Below are positions 22,079 through 35,839 of a DNA stretch of 64,000 nt, piece by piece. Origin of the DNA: Blasia pusilla. Lineage: Eukaryota > Marchantiophyta > Marchantiopsida > Blasiales. Under the pieces are notes generated by a model that made no database searches, was not told the DNA's origin, and worked only from the letters and a program-made list of their open reading frames with translations. Position 1 is the stretch's first letter. Every line of letters begins with the position of its first letter. Position numbers and translations under genes: made by a program. The DNA lies in the NCBI GenBank assembly GCA_050084515.1, contig CM114271.1:67952001-68016000 (forward strand). The letters run 5' to 3'.

Positions 22079-23640
22079 TTGGTTGTAAGATTATGGTTTT
22101 AGGATGATACATATGTTTTTAAAAGTATAATCTATTTATGAAAAGAGGAGTTCATACGTGCAAAATACCATCAATACAACAACACATGTAAAGTTACTTA
22201 CTGATTGTTTGATTGTAGAAGAAATGTGGTTTCACTCTATACCCTCTGAGTAAGCCCTTAGACTTTCTTTGTTGTTATAACCTGCTATCCAAACATTAAC
22301 AAATAAGAAAAATGAGTCTCTCTTTAAATGGAATCTCTTTATCTCTCTGAACCATCCCTCTACTATGCAATATATCGAAATAAAATAACACCATTGTATT
22401 AAAAAATCATTGAAAATGGGACTTATCTTTTGTAGAAAAATTACAATAGAGTTTGGAGAGAGAGACTAGTACTGGACTCATTACATTTAGAGAGAGAGAG
22501 GGGAGAGACTATGTACTGTACTCATTAAGCAGTGCCTCTCGTAGCCTTGGAGAGACTGCACTCATTAAGTAGTGTTTGTTCTAGCCTTGCCACCATGCAA
22601 AAATTTTAATGTGGATAATCTTACCCTGAGTTACAATGTCTACACTATCTACTCTCTATTTTTTTTTGAGAAATTTCGCCCTTCTCAAACTCCAAGCTTG
22701 TTGAGCCGCATCTAAATCTAGCCAGTGTATGATAAAGTTAAGTGGACATTGTAGAAGAGATGTAAGAATCCTGCGTTGTGGATATCAGAGTGTTCAAGAA
22801 TATGCAGTAATGTCCTATCCCAAGAGAATAAATGAATGAAGCATTTTATTGTCTACAGGGATTCCAAAAGACCATATATAGGACTCTGATTTGAAAATTG
22901 TAGAACAAGGCGAATCCCACCAAAGGAAGGCAAAGAAAGTCCTCTATTCCACTTTGTGCCCTTTAGCTTCCACGAAGCTATGTCGAAATCTAGCAATTCG
23001 GATTTGATTCTTGCTAGCAGGTCCTTGGAAGAGATTAGAGAACTCTAGTTTGATGTTCTCAAGGTAATTGCAGTTGAAAAGATAGTTGTGTTCATCATCA
23101 TGATTACCAGAACTACAATGTGGAATGCCACCACATATACGTACCCGTATCTGGCATCATGCACGTGCACTCATGGATGGAAAACTTCCTTCGTTGGTGT
23201 GGGTTGATTTTGCGCTCCTCTTCAAGGGAAACGTAAGTAAGTCAAGTTGAGGGATAGGATGAAGAGGAGCTGGAGCTTCTCACCCCTCACAGTAATTCTA
23301 TTTTCAATGATATAAGCACTCTAAGCAACAGTATGGAATAGAGTTGCAACTACTATGAGAAGGTATGCATTGTAGGCTTGCAGCTCCATCATGAAAATGT
23401 GGGACCTCTATATTGTTGCTCCCGGTATTGAAGACTCAGTTATAGTCAAGCTCATCGAACAGCCAAAATACTACCAATTATGCCTCTTTAGCAATTTCCT
23501 ACATGGTATCATAGTGATAAGAGAACGTCACTTGAAATTCTTGGTGTTTGAGTAGAGAAGAGAGGAAAGAGAAGGCACAATTTCAGTTTGGGATAAGGAA
23601 ATTTCATTAAGAACTCAATGGCATAAGATTTCAGGTGGAG
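22079..23640. other. Intergenic DNA with short GA-rich repeats near 22450-22590
   Basis: No gene seen. Three imperfect copies of a GGAGAGACT...ACTCATTA block occur at about 22456-22485, 22501-22535 and 22549-22575. The rest is featureless. Confidence 0.45.
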
Positions 23641-24399
23641 CACTAGAAGAAATCCTTGGTTTTATGACTAGGTTATACGACTCATACGAGTCATACGTTA
23701 CATTCCACGTCTGGCAATGACTGACGACTACTTTAGACACAAAAGCCAAGTCATATTTGTCTGGCGACTAGGCTGACTAGGATGGTCGGCTTAGGTGGAT
23801 GCTTGTACATGACTAGAGGGTGTAGTCATGAGGCCATGATTGACACGTCACTTAGATGACGTGGAATAATGACACGTCAACGTGTGATGTGGACTAATAG
23901 GTGTGACATGTCATTGATGACGTGGACTTTGGAAGATAACTCGTGTAGTCATATATAGGATATCTGTCTAGTTACTACCAATGACTACAGTAGTCATGTA
24001 AAAGTACACAATATCCAATGACAATGTAACACGTGTATCCTATGGGTGAGGAATCCACTTGGCGGTAATAGTCATGTCTCCACCACGTATTAAATTTTTG
24101 GATTCAGTCATAGTTAACAACTCGTATAGTCATTTCAATTTTTTTCCAATACTGTAATGTACTCATGTAGTCACGTTTAATCACTTGTCGAGTAGTGACT
24201 CATGATTAGAGTAGAAGGCCTTGCAACTGGTGTAGACATAACAATACGACTGTGGGAGTTGCGGACACGACAAAATGAGTCCTATAGTCATTGCAATATG
24301 ACTGAATGAGTCATTTTTATTGACTAGATAGGAATGCATGTAGATTTCATTTTTGGAGTTTTTGATGAATTTATTAATGCCTTTTGAAAGATCTTTCAC

Positions 24400-27300
24400 T
24401 TGTAATTAGATCTAAATTATTGAAATCCTTATGTCCATTTCTATTTTGAATTGCATGAATAAAACATACACTTAAGCACATATACAATTTGGAATAAGGG
24501 CACATAACCAGCAACATGGCAACTCAACTACAAGGGGATGAAATGCAAAAAGAACAGAATATGAGTGTCTTAAAAGTAAGATCTTACATCAGAATTAACA
24601 CGATTTCAAGTGATGCATGGCATACTACCATCATCTAAAATGGATCCAATCACTACTGATTAAAAATTGTATCCCAAGATCTACTATTGAGGGGCGTGAA
24701 GTTGAAGATTGACAGATAACATTTATCTCAAGATACAATCCCTAGATACGATCTTCCCGTCACACGAGATGGAGTGGAACTCCCAACTTAACCGCCATGG
24801 CACAATACGTTTACCAAACCACATCATACTCGCGGATCATCGTCGATGGGATCAAAGGTCTACACCACTGCCGGAGAAACTGAAGCTCTCAAGTTCCTAC
24901 AAGTTCAAGAGCAGCTCACTCACTATTCTCCGTGCTAGCCTTCACTCACCTGGTTTCAATCATCACAAAGTAACACCCGTGTTTTGAATCTAATCATGAA
25001 TTGATATACTTCGGCACATACATCTCTAAAGCTTTCCCTGCTGCACCCTGGCTAAGGAGAAAGGACTACCACTAGTGAAATGCAATTATAGTTCCAGTAC
25101 TACTCACTGATGCACTCACAAACTGATCATTAAGCATGAGAACTCCCCAGATGAGTAGCATTCTACATAATTGTTGCAGAAAAGTCTTTCCATTCCACTT
25201 ATATGGAGATAAGTAGACTACTCCCACCGGCACATTCTTCTCAAAGTCATGATTTGACAAGGAGTAATTGAAAGATGGGGGAACTCATCGGAAGTACAAA
25301 AATGGGGGACTCGAAGAGTCTAGAACACCAGGGCCAAAACTGATTCTACAATCATAAAACCAAACATCCGGCAAGCAATCGCAACCATGCAAATACATTA
25401 TTACCTCACCTTTGCTAGTAGAAGGAGTGCACATGTAGTATTAACTTGCGATTGAGGAGAGCACTTGCAAAGAAATATCGACAGTAGCTCAAATTCTAAC
25501 ATTCCTCAAACCCTACTCGCATAATGCAGACGGTGTGAGTCTTATGACTGCCACTATGGAAAACGAAAACAGAATAGCAGCCCTTCCTGTCCGATGTCCC
25601 AGAATAATTTCTTTTTACATAAGCACTCCAATGTGGCTGCACTAGGAGAAGATTGCTCTCTTGGTTATGATGGCTTGGAGATTCCTAAGATCTGAAATTC
25701 TTATTCATACCGTATTCTCCACAGGGCTTGACACACACGAGATAAGAAGAGCTATCCCCCCATTGCTTACAAACACCGTAGCATTTGTCGGATCTGCACA
25801 CATACAGAGCTCTTCATGTCACTAAACAGAATTCGTCTGAAGATGAAAGCACTCTTACTAACGATAAGGTCTCGAGTATTAATAAGATGGAGAATCTGAT
25901 GGTGGTCACAAAGGTGGACATCAAACCCAATCACTGATAGATCAAAATGAGTTGGTAGTCTTCATTCACCAGGACAGCAGTTGGAGATTCCACCTTCAGC
26001 AAATTCCACTAATTTCTCACTAGGCTCCGATAAGCAATCAAGAAAGAGGTCCATCGCATGAAGCTACAAAATTCATGGACACACAAAAAATACATCAAAG
26101 AGAGCATTTTGGCAAACAAGCACCTCTGTAGGATCAGATTTACAAATGGCAGCAAGGGCAGTAACATGGGATAAAAAAATAGCAAAGACATATAATAACT
26201 ATGCCATGTTTGATCACATTCTTTGATGTAGGTAGGATAGACTCATGAAACTCAACAGGGCGGTACCATGTAAGCATGGAAAATCCATGAATGTTCATCC
26301 ATGGAAAGGAGCGTGATTTACAGGATGCAATAACGGGATAAAACTCTGCATAAGAGAGTAAGAGTGTCACACCTTCCAAAAGTACTCATAGTTCATGGGA
26401 TCGTAGGCAAAGTTTGCCAAATGAGCGACAATTTGCTCTTTAGCTTATGAAATGACGAACATCAAGACTCGTGTTAAACTGACAGTAACGTGAGTGACTT
26501 TGGGCGGAATCTTCAGAGGCAACCAAAAGAGTGAATGTACATCCACAATCTTTCTGATCATGGCAGTGTATGAAAAGACAAGCATCTGAATTATTTCGCC
26601 TCATACACTATACACAAACCAGTGTCCTCTTAAAACCACATGAGCAAACACTTGGAGACATGAGCAAGCGGCTAGTACCCTCACTGAATGTCTGCTGAAA
26701 TTTCGTCACCAATTCTTGCAGGGACCAATGAATGCAAAACTTCTTGTCAAAAACAAGATAATGCCAATCCGTCATCCTCGATTCAATCGTTCTTGAGCAT
26801 ATCTCGGATACGTGACTAGTTTCTTTATTATTCTGAGCTTCTTGGATGACAAGATCTTTGCTTATGTCATCGATCTTAACCCCCAAAAAAGTTAACTTCA
26901 TTGGGTTCCACCACCCAAGTATCTAATGTTTCCAAATTCTTGTACGAGTCTATGATCACAGGCTCCCTACATTCTAACGGTCATGTTCTACAGAGTGCTT
27001 TGGTATGCACATGGGAATTAATGGCGGCAATATTTTTTCCGAGTTCTTGTGATTGACATCCCTCTCTAGTCAGGATCCACCAGGTCTCGTGATCCCTCTC
27101 CATGTACCTGACTCTATGCACATGACAATTAAATCCGCAATATGTGGGCAACAGGGGCAGCTAGAGTTCCAAGACCTGAAGATACTCATCACGAGGTTGC
27201 CGTATTTCCCAATCCGTTCCTTCTACCGCTCTGCATTGCTGAATATTTCTGAGACTTAGTCCTTAAAAACAAAGATGACTGAGGCGCTCTGATGATGTTC

Positions 27301-27860
27301 TCTGCTCATGGGACATCTGGCCTTCCTCTTCAATGCATTCATTCTCCTCCTCATGGCTCACTCAAGGACGAGCATCCAAATGATCCAACTCTTCTCCTCA
27401 TCCAATGCCAAGCAAAGCAAATCCAAGTTCAGTATGAGGATCCCCTCGATCAGACCTTCTGATCGAAGCAGAGCAGCTACGAAGCGATCTGTTGTTGCAC
27501 TCAACGACCATGAAAACTCCGCAACCCACCTCAACTCAAACGCTGAGAAGTATCATCTCAGATAGCATCATGTTTGATAAGAAGTACAAAATCTATGTTG
27601 AGGCAATGTGACTCTAGCATGATAAAGTTGAGGCAACAACTTTCGAGTTAGTAGCTATTGCTGATCTATTTTGAATGCAACAGATTTATGGAAGAAATGC
27701 GGGTATATAGTCTCCAAACAAGGGTTGGCAGGGTAGGGAGTGTGGCAAAATATTATGATCTTGGACAATAGCACTATTGACTATGACTCTTACTGTGTGT
27801 ATCAGACAGCATCTACATTGCTTGTGTATATTTAGAAACTTTGTAAAGTCTAGCTTGATC
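24400..27860. other. CACTA-like element interior, no gene identified
   Basis: Several short frames exist on both strands (for example 26608-26901 minus and 27053-27259 plus), but none resembles a known family or shows extended coding bias. Some may be decayed exons of captured host genes; I cannot name them. Confidence 0.4.
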
Positions 27861-27869
27861 CAAAGCAGC

Positions 27870-28430
27870 AAGTATCACACTTTGAAAGAGCAAGAAGATG
27901 TTGTGCAAGGCCTTTTTCAACAAGTGCACAAGCTCAGAGATGAGATTGCAAATGTTACACAGCAGAGAGATGCCTTGCAAGTAGAACTTGAACGCTAAGA
28001 GCAAAAGTCAGCCAGTACTCGTGAAAAATTGAGCCTTGCTGTGAAGAAAGGGAAAGGAGTTGTCCAGCAATGAGATGCCATCAAACAATCACTTGCTGAG
28101 CAGGAGCAGCTAGTGCAAAGTACAAAGAAGAAATGGAAACCAAGGACTCTACTCTTGAAAGTACCAAGAATGAATTGCTCTTGTGTGCATAACAGGTTCA
28201 GACTTTGGAACTTGAGCTCTCTTCTTTGAAGAAACTTACCTCAATCCTTGACCAAAAGCTGCAAGACAAAAGTAACACCTTGCAGGAGCTAGAGACAATG
28301 CTTATTATCAACAACATCTTAGCTGATTGGCAATCAAGGGACCTATTGGAGAAAGTTGAGTGGCTGGTTTCAGCAGTGGCTGATGCCCACAATAAGGCAA
28401 TCCTAACTGTTGCTACTAGCTTAGCTTAGC
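27870..28430 (+). pseudogene. Captured fragment of a TNO1-like (TGN coiled-coil) gene
   Basis: The reading LKEQEDVVQGLFQQVHKLRD, STREKLSLAVKKGKGVVQQ, AIKQSLAEQEQLVQ, ELELSSLKKLTSILDQKLQD and DWQSRDLLEKVEWLVSAVAD follows the repeat structure of plant TNO1, a long trans-Golgi coiled-coil tether that binds SYP41. The key signature is REKLS.AV.KGK..VQQRD.LKQSLAE, remembered from that family. A TAA after QVELER, a TGA where QQRD is expected and a frameshift near 28120 break the frame. No introns are apparent across 560 bp. It is a fragment, not a working gene. Other long coiled-coil proteins are the alternative. Confidence 0.6.
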
Positions 28431-29340
28431 AATATCAGCATATGCTCTCTATGTGTGTGTTATGAATGTTGGTATGAGACCACATGCAAAGTGGGCTAGA
28501 GTCATATCTAGGGCTAGGAGGACACTCCATTCTGTACATGCACATCGGACAACAAGATGAATGGACATCTTTGTCACTCTTAGGTTTCTGGTGGCTCCTG
28601 CAACCATGAATAACAACCTACTTTCAAGTCTCAAAGAGTTCTGAAATTGCTAAAAAATAGTAGGAAACGAGGATGCTATAAAATCTTTGAACATTGAGCA
28701 TAAACTAAGTAAGCAACTCTAGACAAGAGTATGAGGTTGATCACTGTCCTTAACTACAAAGCCCTGCAGTCAACAAGTACTTCTGAGCATGAGTCTCCTC
28801 TAGATCCTAGATTGGAGCCTATGCTTTCCCAACCCCCTAGCAATCATGCGCATAGGGAGTTGGGGAACATGACAATGAACAATTTCTTACTTGGTGTGTA
28901 TTTTCGTGTCGTAGCCTTGAGAGAGACTGAGAAAGAGAGATTGAGGATGAGTGAGAGTTTGCGCTTCCTTACCTTGGATTACTTGGAATTTCCCCCTCCT
29001 TCTTCAACTGATAGGTACAAATGAGAAATCACAGCCTTCAGATCAGAGATGCTTAATGAAATATCCCCTCAAGTACGACTATCTATCAGTGGACCGCAGA
29101 GGCGAGGACAACAACATGAAATCTGCTCAGAGAGAAATGCCTAGATCTCATAGCACTTTCGAGAGGGATATCAACTCGCACAGCACCGCTCACAGAACTC
29201 AAAACTGAAGCCTCAAACGTTGATCTGATCTGGTTCTCATTTCATCTTGAGGAAATAACTTCATGCGCCCATGTTGTTGGGAGGATTAGGTTTAGTGATG
29301 CAAGTTCAGCGCTATCATTAGAGAGAGATAGTCAAGGACC
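28431..29340 (+). other. CACTA-like element interior, unidentified frames
   Basis: A frame at 28731-29024 is followed by an overlapping one to 29208. Neither resembles a protein I know. They could be further captured host sequence. Confidence 0.35.
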
Positions 29341-30639
<1,299 letters not shown>

Positions 30640-30640
<1 letters not shown>

Positions 30641-31900
30641 TTGTGGGATAAAAATACATACCAATAAACACCTTTTTTTCAATGACATGTAATTGCCACA
30701 AGGACTCGAAACAATCCTACTCAATGCCCTCCTTCTCCTTCTTGAAACCTCCTTCTCTATCAAGGGTCCAAAAAACAAGAAACTTTTCCTAGACAGCCAC
30801 CCCAACCCCATAAACACAAGGAAAAAGAAAAAATTCAAATGGCGACTGACAAATTGAATTAAAAATTGTAAATTCTAAATAAGGACTTTCATTTTTTGTT
30901 TAACCATGGAGAACTAAGGGACAGATCTGAACCGTTGAAATTATGGAGGCATTTAATAAGAAGGCCTTTGCCAACTTTTAAGACCATCCAATGGTTGGAA
31001 GAAGAGTCAACATCATACAAACATGAAATTGCAACAAGGACTCGAAACAATCCTACTCAATGCCCTCTTCCCCCTTCATAACACATGTTTTTCTACCCTC
31101 CCCCCTCAACTAGGGTTCCAAAATGCAAGGAAATTTTCCTAGACAGCAACCCCAACCCCAGGAACATAGGGCAAAAGAAAAAAACTTCAAATGACCACTC
31201 ACACATTGAATTACAAATTGTAAAACCTAAATAAGGACTTTCATTTTTGGTATTAGCATGAAGGAATAAGGGACAAATCTGAGCCGTTGAAGTTGTGGAA
31301 GCATTTAATTTCAACTCCTATGCCAAGTTTCAACAACATCCAATGGTTGGAAGAAGAGTAAACACCATAATAACATGAAATTGCAACAAGGACTTGAAAC
31401 AATTCTACTCAATGCCATCATCCATCTGCATGACACCTCTTTTTCTACCCTCTCCCCTCAACCAGGGGTCGGAAAAACACGAAACGTTTCCTAGAAAGCC
31501 ACCCCAACCCCAGGAACACAAAGAAAAAGAAAAAACTTCAAATGATCACTCACACATTGAATTAAAAATCGTAAACCCTAAATATTGACTTACATTTTTG
31601 GCATTAGCATGGAGGGCTAGGGGATAGATCTGAACCGTTGAAATTGTGGAGGAATTTAATTAGAAGGCCTTTGCTAAGTTTCATCACCATCCAATGGTTG
31701 AAAGAAGAGTCAACACCATACTAACATGAAATTGCAACAAGGATTCAAAACAATCCTACTTAATGCCCTCCTCCCCCGTCTTGACATCTCTTTTTCTACC
31801 CTTCCCCCCTCAACCAGGGGTCCAGTAACGGAGAAAATTAATCCAAAGTCTTGTGCTAAGTTTTATCACCATCTTATGGTTGGATGAAAAGATATCTCCA
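30640..31900. repeat. Tandem array, about 3.4 units of 351 bp
   Basis: The marker CCAATGGTTGGAAGAAGAGT occurs at about 30988 and 31340, and with one change at 31691, giving a period of 351-352 bp. Each unit also contains CCACCCCAACCCCA, GGACTTTCATTTTT-like text and AATTGCAACAAGGA. The last unit decays after about 31830. The array lies close to the right end of the CACTA-like element. Confidence 0.88.
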
Positions 31901-32190
31901 TGTTAACATGAAAATGACTCGACGACTGTGAACAATCCTACTCAAAATTGGAGCATGAAATCATTTAAACATATGAGACGTTGCTTATGACTCATCTTTA
32001 GTAGGCGAGTGAAACAAGTATGACTCGTTGTGACTAAAGGGTATTGAAAACTTCTTTAGTCATAAGGAGATGACTCAGTGAATTGTAGGACCCTAAATTT
32101 TATGACTAAACCATTTAAGTCATAATTTGAGTCATTCTTTTGGTGAGTCATTTAAAGTCTAGTCATAAAAACCACCCGTTTCTTCTAGTG

Positions 32191-32770
32191 GGGTTGTGAC
32201 CGTGACAAAACTTTTTGAGGCATTTTTGAGGGCTTTCTCGGTCAATCTAACAATCGGGGTCCGTATTGGTCAGAATGACGCTCAAGGCTGGTTCTTACCG
32301 TCTTGTAGAGCTCGTTGAGAGCTTTCCAACACATCCAAAATCACTCGATTCTGACATTCTGAGCTCATGCAGTAGCAATCCAACAACTTCCAAGACTAGA
32401 AGGACCGACAACAATTTGGGTACCTCTTCCAAATTGGTAAGCCTCGATGAGATTCCTATGTACTATCAAGGATTTCACACTGACTTTGATACTCCTCAAA
32501 GAGATTTGAAAATACTAGTGGGTGGTGGGTCGATACATTCTATCATGGAGGATCTAACATTCATTAGGAAATCATGGAAATCTAAGTCCTAATTTTACTA
32601 AGCATAACATTGAAAAAAATGTTCTAATTCACCAAGAATGGAAATGAGCATAAAGAGGTTTAAAATTAAATTTTCCTAAGCTAATTTACTTAATAATACT
32701 AGTAAAACTCTCTCTAACACTAAATGAGAGAGGAGTTTACATAGTGGGTGATTTTATTATATGACACCGC
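32191..32770 (+). other. Intergenic DNA with one unrecognised frame (32266-32592)
   Basis: A 108-codon frame at 32266-32592 (contains SLDEIPMYYQGFHTDFDTPQ) begins with GTG rather than ATG and resembles no family that I can name. It starts 75 bp outside the CACTA-like element. It could be a decayed exon; I do not call it a gene. Confidence 0.3.
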
Positions 32771-32902
32771 CAAGCCCATAATGTAAACCTAGGCTCGACC
32801 AACCCGCACCAATTTTGTACCTTGCATGAAGCTTGCGTGGGTTTCAAGCGGGCTAAGAATTGGGTGCCGGTTGGCCGAGCTCATGTCTACATTACGGGCT
32901 TG
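32771..32902. repeat. Hairpin-forming inverted repeat, MITE-like
   Basis: The left arm (32771-32814) and right arm (32857-32902) pair over about 44 positions with several mismatches. Both arms carry CAAGCCC(A/G)TAATGTA at the outside and CCAACC(C/G)GCACC toward the inside. The loop is about 42 bp. Such foldback DNA is typical of small non-autonomous transposons. Confidence 0.7.
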
Positions 32903-33697
32903 GATGCAGACTGTGGGTACCTCGGCACGCACGGACATGTCCATCCTAGGGACGACATGAGTCTGCGAACACGAACTTTGTTCGCGCGCAAAAATTATTC
33001 AAAGAATCCAATTTTCCCACAAGTGTTGGAAAAAAACATGTAAATAATTGCTCCCCATTGCAATCTAGTTTATGTTGTTGGTGGTGAGAAACTATCATGA
33101 GCCTAGGAAGCATGTAATAATCAACCTTCCCTACATGATTCACAAAATAATACCTTATTTATGACCTTTGTATGATTGGAAATCATTAAAAAAGTTGAGT
33201 TGTAGCCACCTCATTGTTGAGATTTGGCTACAATGTTTTTGCATCCAATATTTGTCCCTCCTTGTTAAGTTGGCAAGATTAAGTTTGAAGGCAATCAAAA
33301 TCCTCATGGATGAAAATGTCACCAAAGTGTTCGTCCAAAATTTGGACCCAAAGAAACGGACGGGGGCAGTCATATGCTTCAACAATATGTCACTTTATTA
33401 CAATCTCGAGTTAACACACCTAAACAGAAATTAGATACAAAACAGAATTCCTAAATCACCTAATGGAAATTCAAAACATTTGTCCAAGTCATGATAGCTT
33501 TTGTTGATTAAGAAAACTGATGACTACTAAAATATACTTTTGAGAAAGAGTACTACGCTATACTAAGAAGAATAAGAATTAATAAATACTAATTTAGTGG
33601 AGTACTTACATGTTAGTTCACACTGTCCAACTTAAAAAGTTCACAACACCAAAGGGTTTCCCAAACCCCGTCTATAGACACTGGAATTGTGTTGGGT

Positions 33698-35533
33698 CTA
33701 ATCTGGATGGGGCAGCCTCTCGATACGAATATTCTTGAACGAGATGTTGCGATCTGTTGAGTTGAGAGTGACATCTACGATTGATACTAGCACCTTATGA
33801 AGGTGCTGTAGGTTCAGTGCTGCCAACGTTTTGCCGATGACTGCTTTGAAACTGAATACTTTGCGACTGATATCTCTCGCAGGACCCCCGACGAGGGGAG
33901 TGAAGTGAAATTTTCCTACAAACTCGGCGCAAAGCCATGGACTGTCGAGTTTTGCACCGGGGAAGTCGATGTACACGGCGAACTGAGAAAGGACGTTCTT
34001 ACTCAAAGTGATTCCCGAAATGACCAGAACTTCATCCCCCAAGTCAGACGCTCTAGCAGTCGACGGTCGTGCGATCGCTGCTTCGAAGGACACGTTACCT
34101 GCAAGTCGATAGCTGCCTGGAAACGTATGCTGATACTGCGGGCTGCTCAGAACCGTGGACAAGTGCGCAGGTGATGTTTCTGAACAAGTGGGAGCAATGT
34201 CGTAGGAAATCCAAGAATCAACGACATACTCATACTTGTAGCCTAGCTTGTCGGTGCTTAGCAGGTCCGAGATTTTGATTCTCACGACTTGGGATTTCTC
34301 GTCGTAGAAGAGGAACTCGACGTTGAGCCAGTCTGGATCGCGAGGATCTCGCCGACCGCTGCCCAGAGATTTCCAAACATTCCACCATCGGTCAACATTG
34401 GCGTGGATGACATAAAACAAGGGATCACTCCCGGCGCTCCATAACCCCGGGACGAAAGGTACAGGGCCGGGTCCTTCCAAAGAGTACACCCAGACGTGAG
34501 CTGCAGCATGGGGGCCCAGTTCTACGGAGCCGCCATACAAAGAGGAAGGTCTTTCCAAAGGCAGGGACCGCGGGTTGCTTTGGCGTGTCGGCGCGCCAAA
34601 GAAAATATCCGGTCCAACAGCGTTGGTTACCATCGATCGATGCATTTCAACGAGGTTGGACGCGACCTGAAATGAAAGAGGTCTGTACAGGAATTCTTCC
34701 GGAGGTTTGAGGAAGTAGCCCGCGAGGTCCACGATCGCATCCGTGTCGTTAGGATACGAAAATCCTCGCTTGACGATGAAGCCGGGTCGCTCCAGGTATG
34801 CACGGGGGACTCTATTTCCCGCCTTCATGCAGTAGACGTGTTCGTCTCTGGGTTTGGACGCATTCATCCCCTCGACTGCGGAAAGCTGATTATCAAAGTT
34901 CCAAAACGGCAGACTGAAAGTAGGATCGCCCAGCAGGCTCTGGAGAATCCTTTCGTGGAAGTAGAGAAAGGCTCGGTGCCAAGGGAAGAACAGCCACGAG
35001 TTGTGAATATCAATCGAGTCGTTGGTCCCCGGTTGAAGAAATACTCCGGTGCAGTAGGCGCAGTGCGTGACCGACTGCTGGTAGAGCGAGCGAGGGTCAT
35101 CCTGAGGTAGAGCTCGCATCAGCGCGTACGCCTTCTCCAGTTTGTTCAAGTACTCCTCGTCCGCGCACTGCAGGGCCGGTCTCACTCTCAAGGCGCTGGG
35201 AGGAGTTCGTGGAGGCAGCACAAAATTCTTCACGGTTCCATTGAAGGCCTTTGGACAGCAGTCAATGCGGACAGAAGAATTATCCACCTTTGTCGGCAAC
35301 AGACCTGGGAGTAGTAACGGGACCTGGGCAACCTGGCATGTCGAGAAATCTGGAATGCGTACCGGGGCCGAGTACACTCGCATGCACACGAAGCTCAAAA
35401 ATACGATCGAAACAGTGGGAAAGCTCGCTCGCAGACTTGGGAATCGCGCTTTCGTCAAAGTATCTACGATCAGACGCATGCTTGCGTGTATATAGGAGTC
35501 GCCCATTACTCTCGGTGGAACTTCACGAACCAT
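33698..35533 (-). CDS. Polyphenol oxidase (catechol oxidase/tyrosinase type), copy 1
   Basis: This is an intronless 611-aa type-3 copper enzyme that would oxidise phenols to quinones. CuA ligands are His157 in THCAYC, His177 in DIHNSW and His186 in FFPWH, with Cys161 the expected thioether partner. CuB ligands are His342 and His346 in PHAAAHVW and His377 in FYVIHANVDRWW. The residue before His377 is Ile376, where plant oxidases normally have a second His. A DWL domain starts at 400 and a KFDV-like domain (QFAVYIDF, 517-524) ends the protein. The N-terminus lacks a Ser/Thr-rich transit peptide; a hydrophobic run (about 40-56) ending in YSA suggests secretion. Later Met codons at 10 and 19 are alternative starts. 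A TATA box lies 91 bp upstream. Confidence 0.95.
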   Translation of the reverse strand: MVREVPPRVMGDSYIHASMRLIVDTLTKARFPSLRASFPTVSIVFLSFVCMRVYSAPVRIPDFSTCQVAQVPLLLPGLLPTKVDNSSVRIDCCPKAFNGTVKNFVLPPRTPPSALRVRPALQCADEEYLNKLEKAYALMRALPQDDPRSLYQQSVTHCAYCTGVFLQPGTNDSIDIHNSWLFFPWHRAFLYFHERILQSLLGDPTFSLPFWNFDNQLSAVEGMNASKPRDEHVYCMKAGNRVPRAYLERPGFIVKRGFSYPNDTDAIVDLAGYFLKPPEEFLYRPLSFQVASNLVEMHRSMVTNAVGPDIFFGAPTRQSNPRSLPLERPSSLYGGSVELGPHAAAHVWVYSLEGPGPVPFVPGLWSAGSDPLFYVIHANVDRWWNVWKSLGSGRRDPRDPDWLNVEFLFYDEKSQVVRIKISDLLSTDKLGYKYEYVVDSWISYDIAPTCSETSPAHLSTVLSSPQYQHTFPGSYRLAGNVSFEAAIARPSTARASDLGDEVLVISGITLSKNVLSQFAVYIDFPGAKLDSPWLCAEFVGKFHFTPLVGGPARDISRKVFSFKAVIGKTLAALNLQHLHKVLVSIVDVTLNSTDRNISFKNIRIERLPHPD

Positions 35534-35623
35534 AGACTTAGTTCTTAACCCTTGGGGAAGACGATATATTCAGAACTGACTCCCTTTCCATGGCTATGAG
35601 ATTTGCGGCTATAGACCTCGTTC

Positions 35624-35629
35624 TTTATA
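35624..35629 (-). promoter_or_regulatory. TATA box of oxidase copy 1
   Basis: CTATAAAGAAC on the minus strand, about 91-96 bp before the ATG. The same motif with flanking GTGC...GAACGA is kept in copy 2. Confidence 0.7.
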
Positions 35630-35839
35630 GCACGCTGAGGCGATCGATCTCGTGCGCGTGCGTCATCCAGTGGATAGAGTCGGGTATCTTTTTCTTGCGT
35701 CATGGATGGATCCGGACCACGGACGAGGAGACGGAATGGGACTCGGTTTCGGGGGTTTCAAAGAAAGCAAAACTTTTCCAGGGCGACGGATGGTTTTCTT
35801 GCGTCTATAGAACCGTTTCCAAAGTTATGAAATGCTTCT

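Noticed and set aside
34838-35495. Plus-strand frames of 90 and 117 codons within the oxidase genes, present in both copies
   Set aside because: Antisense shadows of a well-conserved coding region; duplicated because the gene is.
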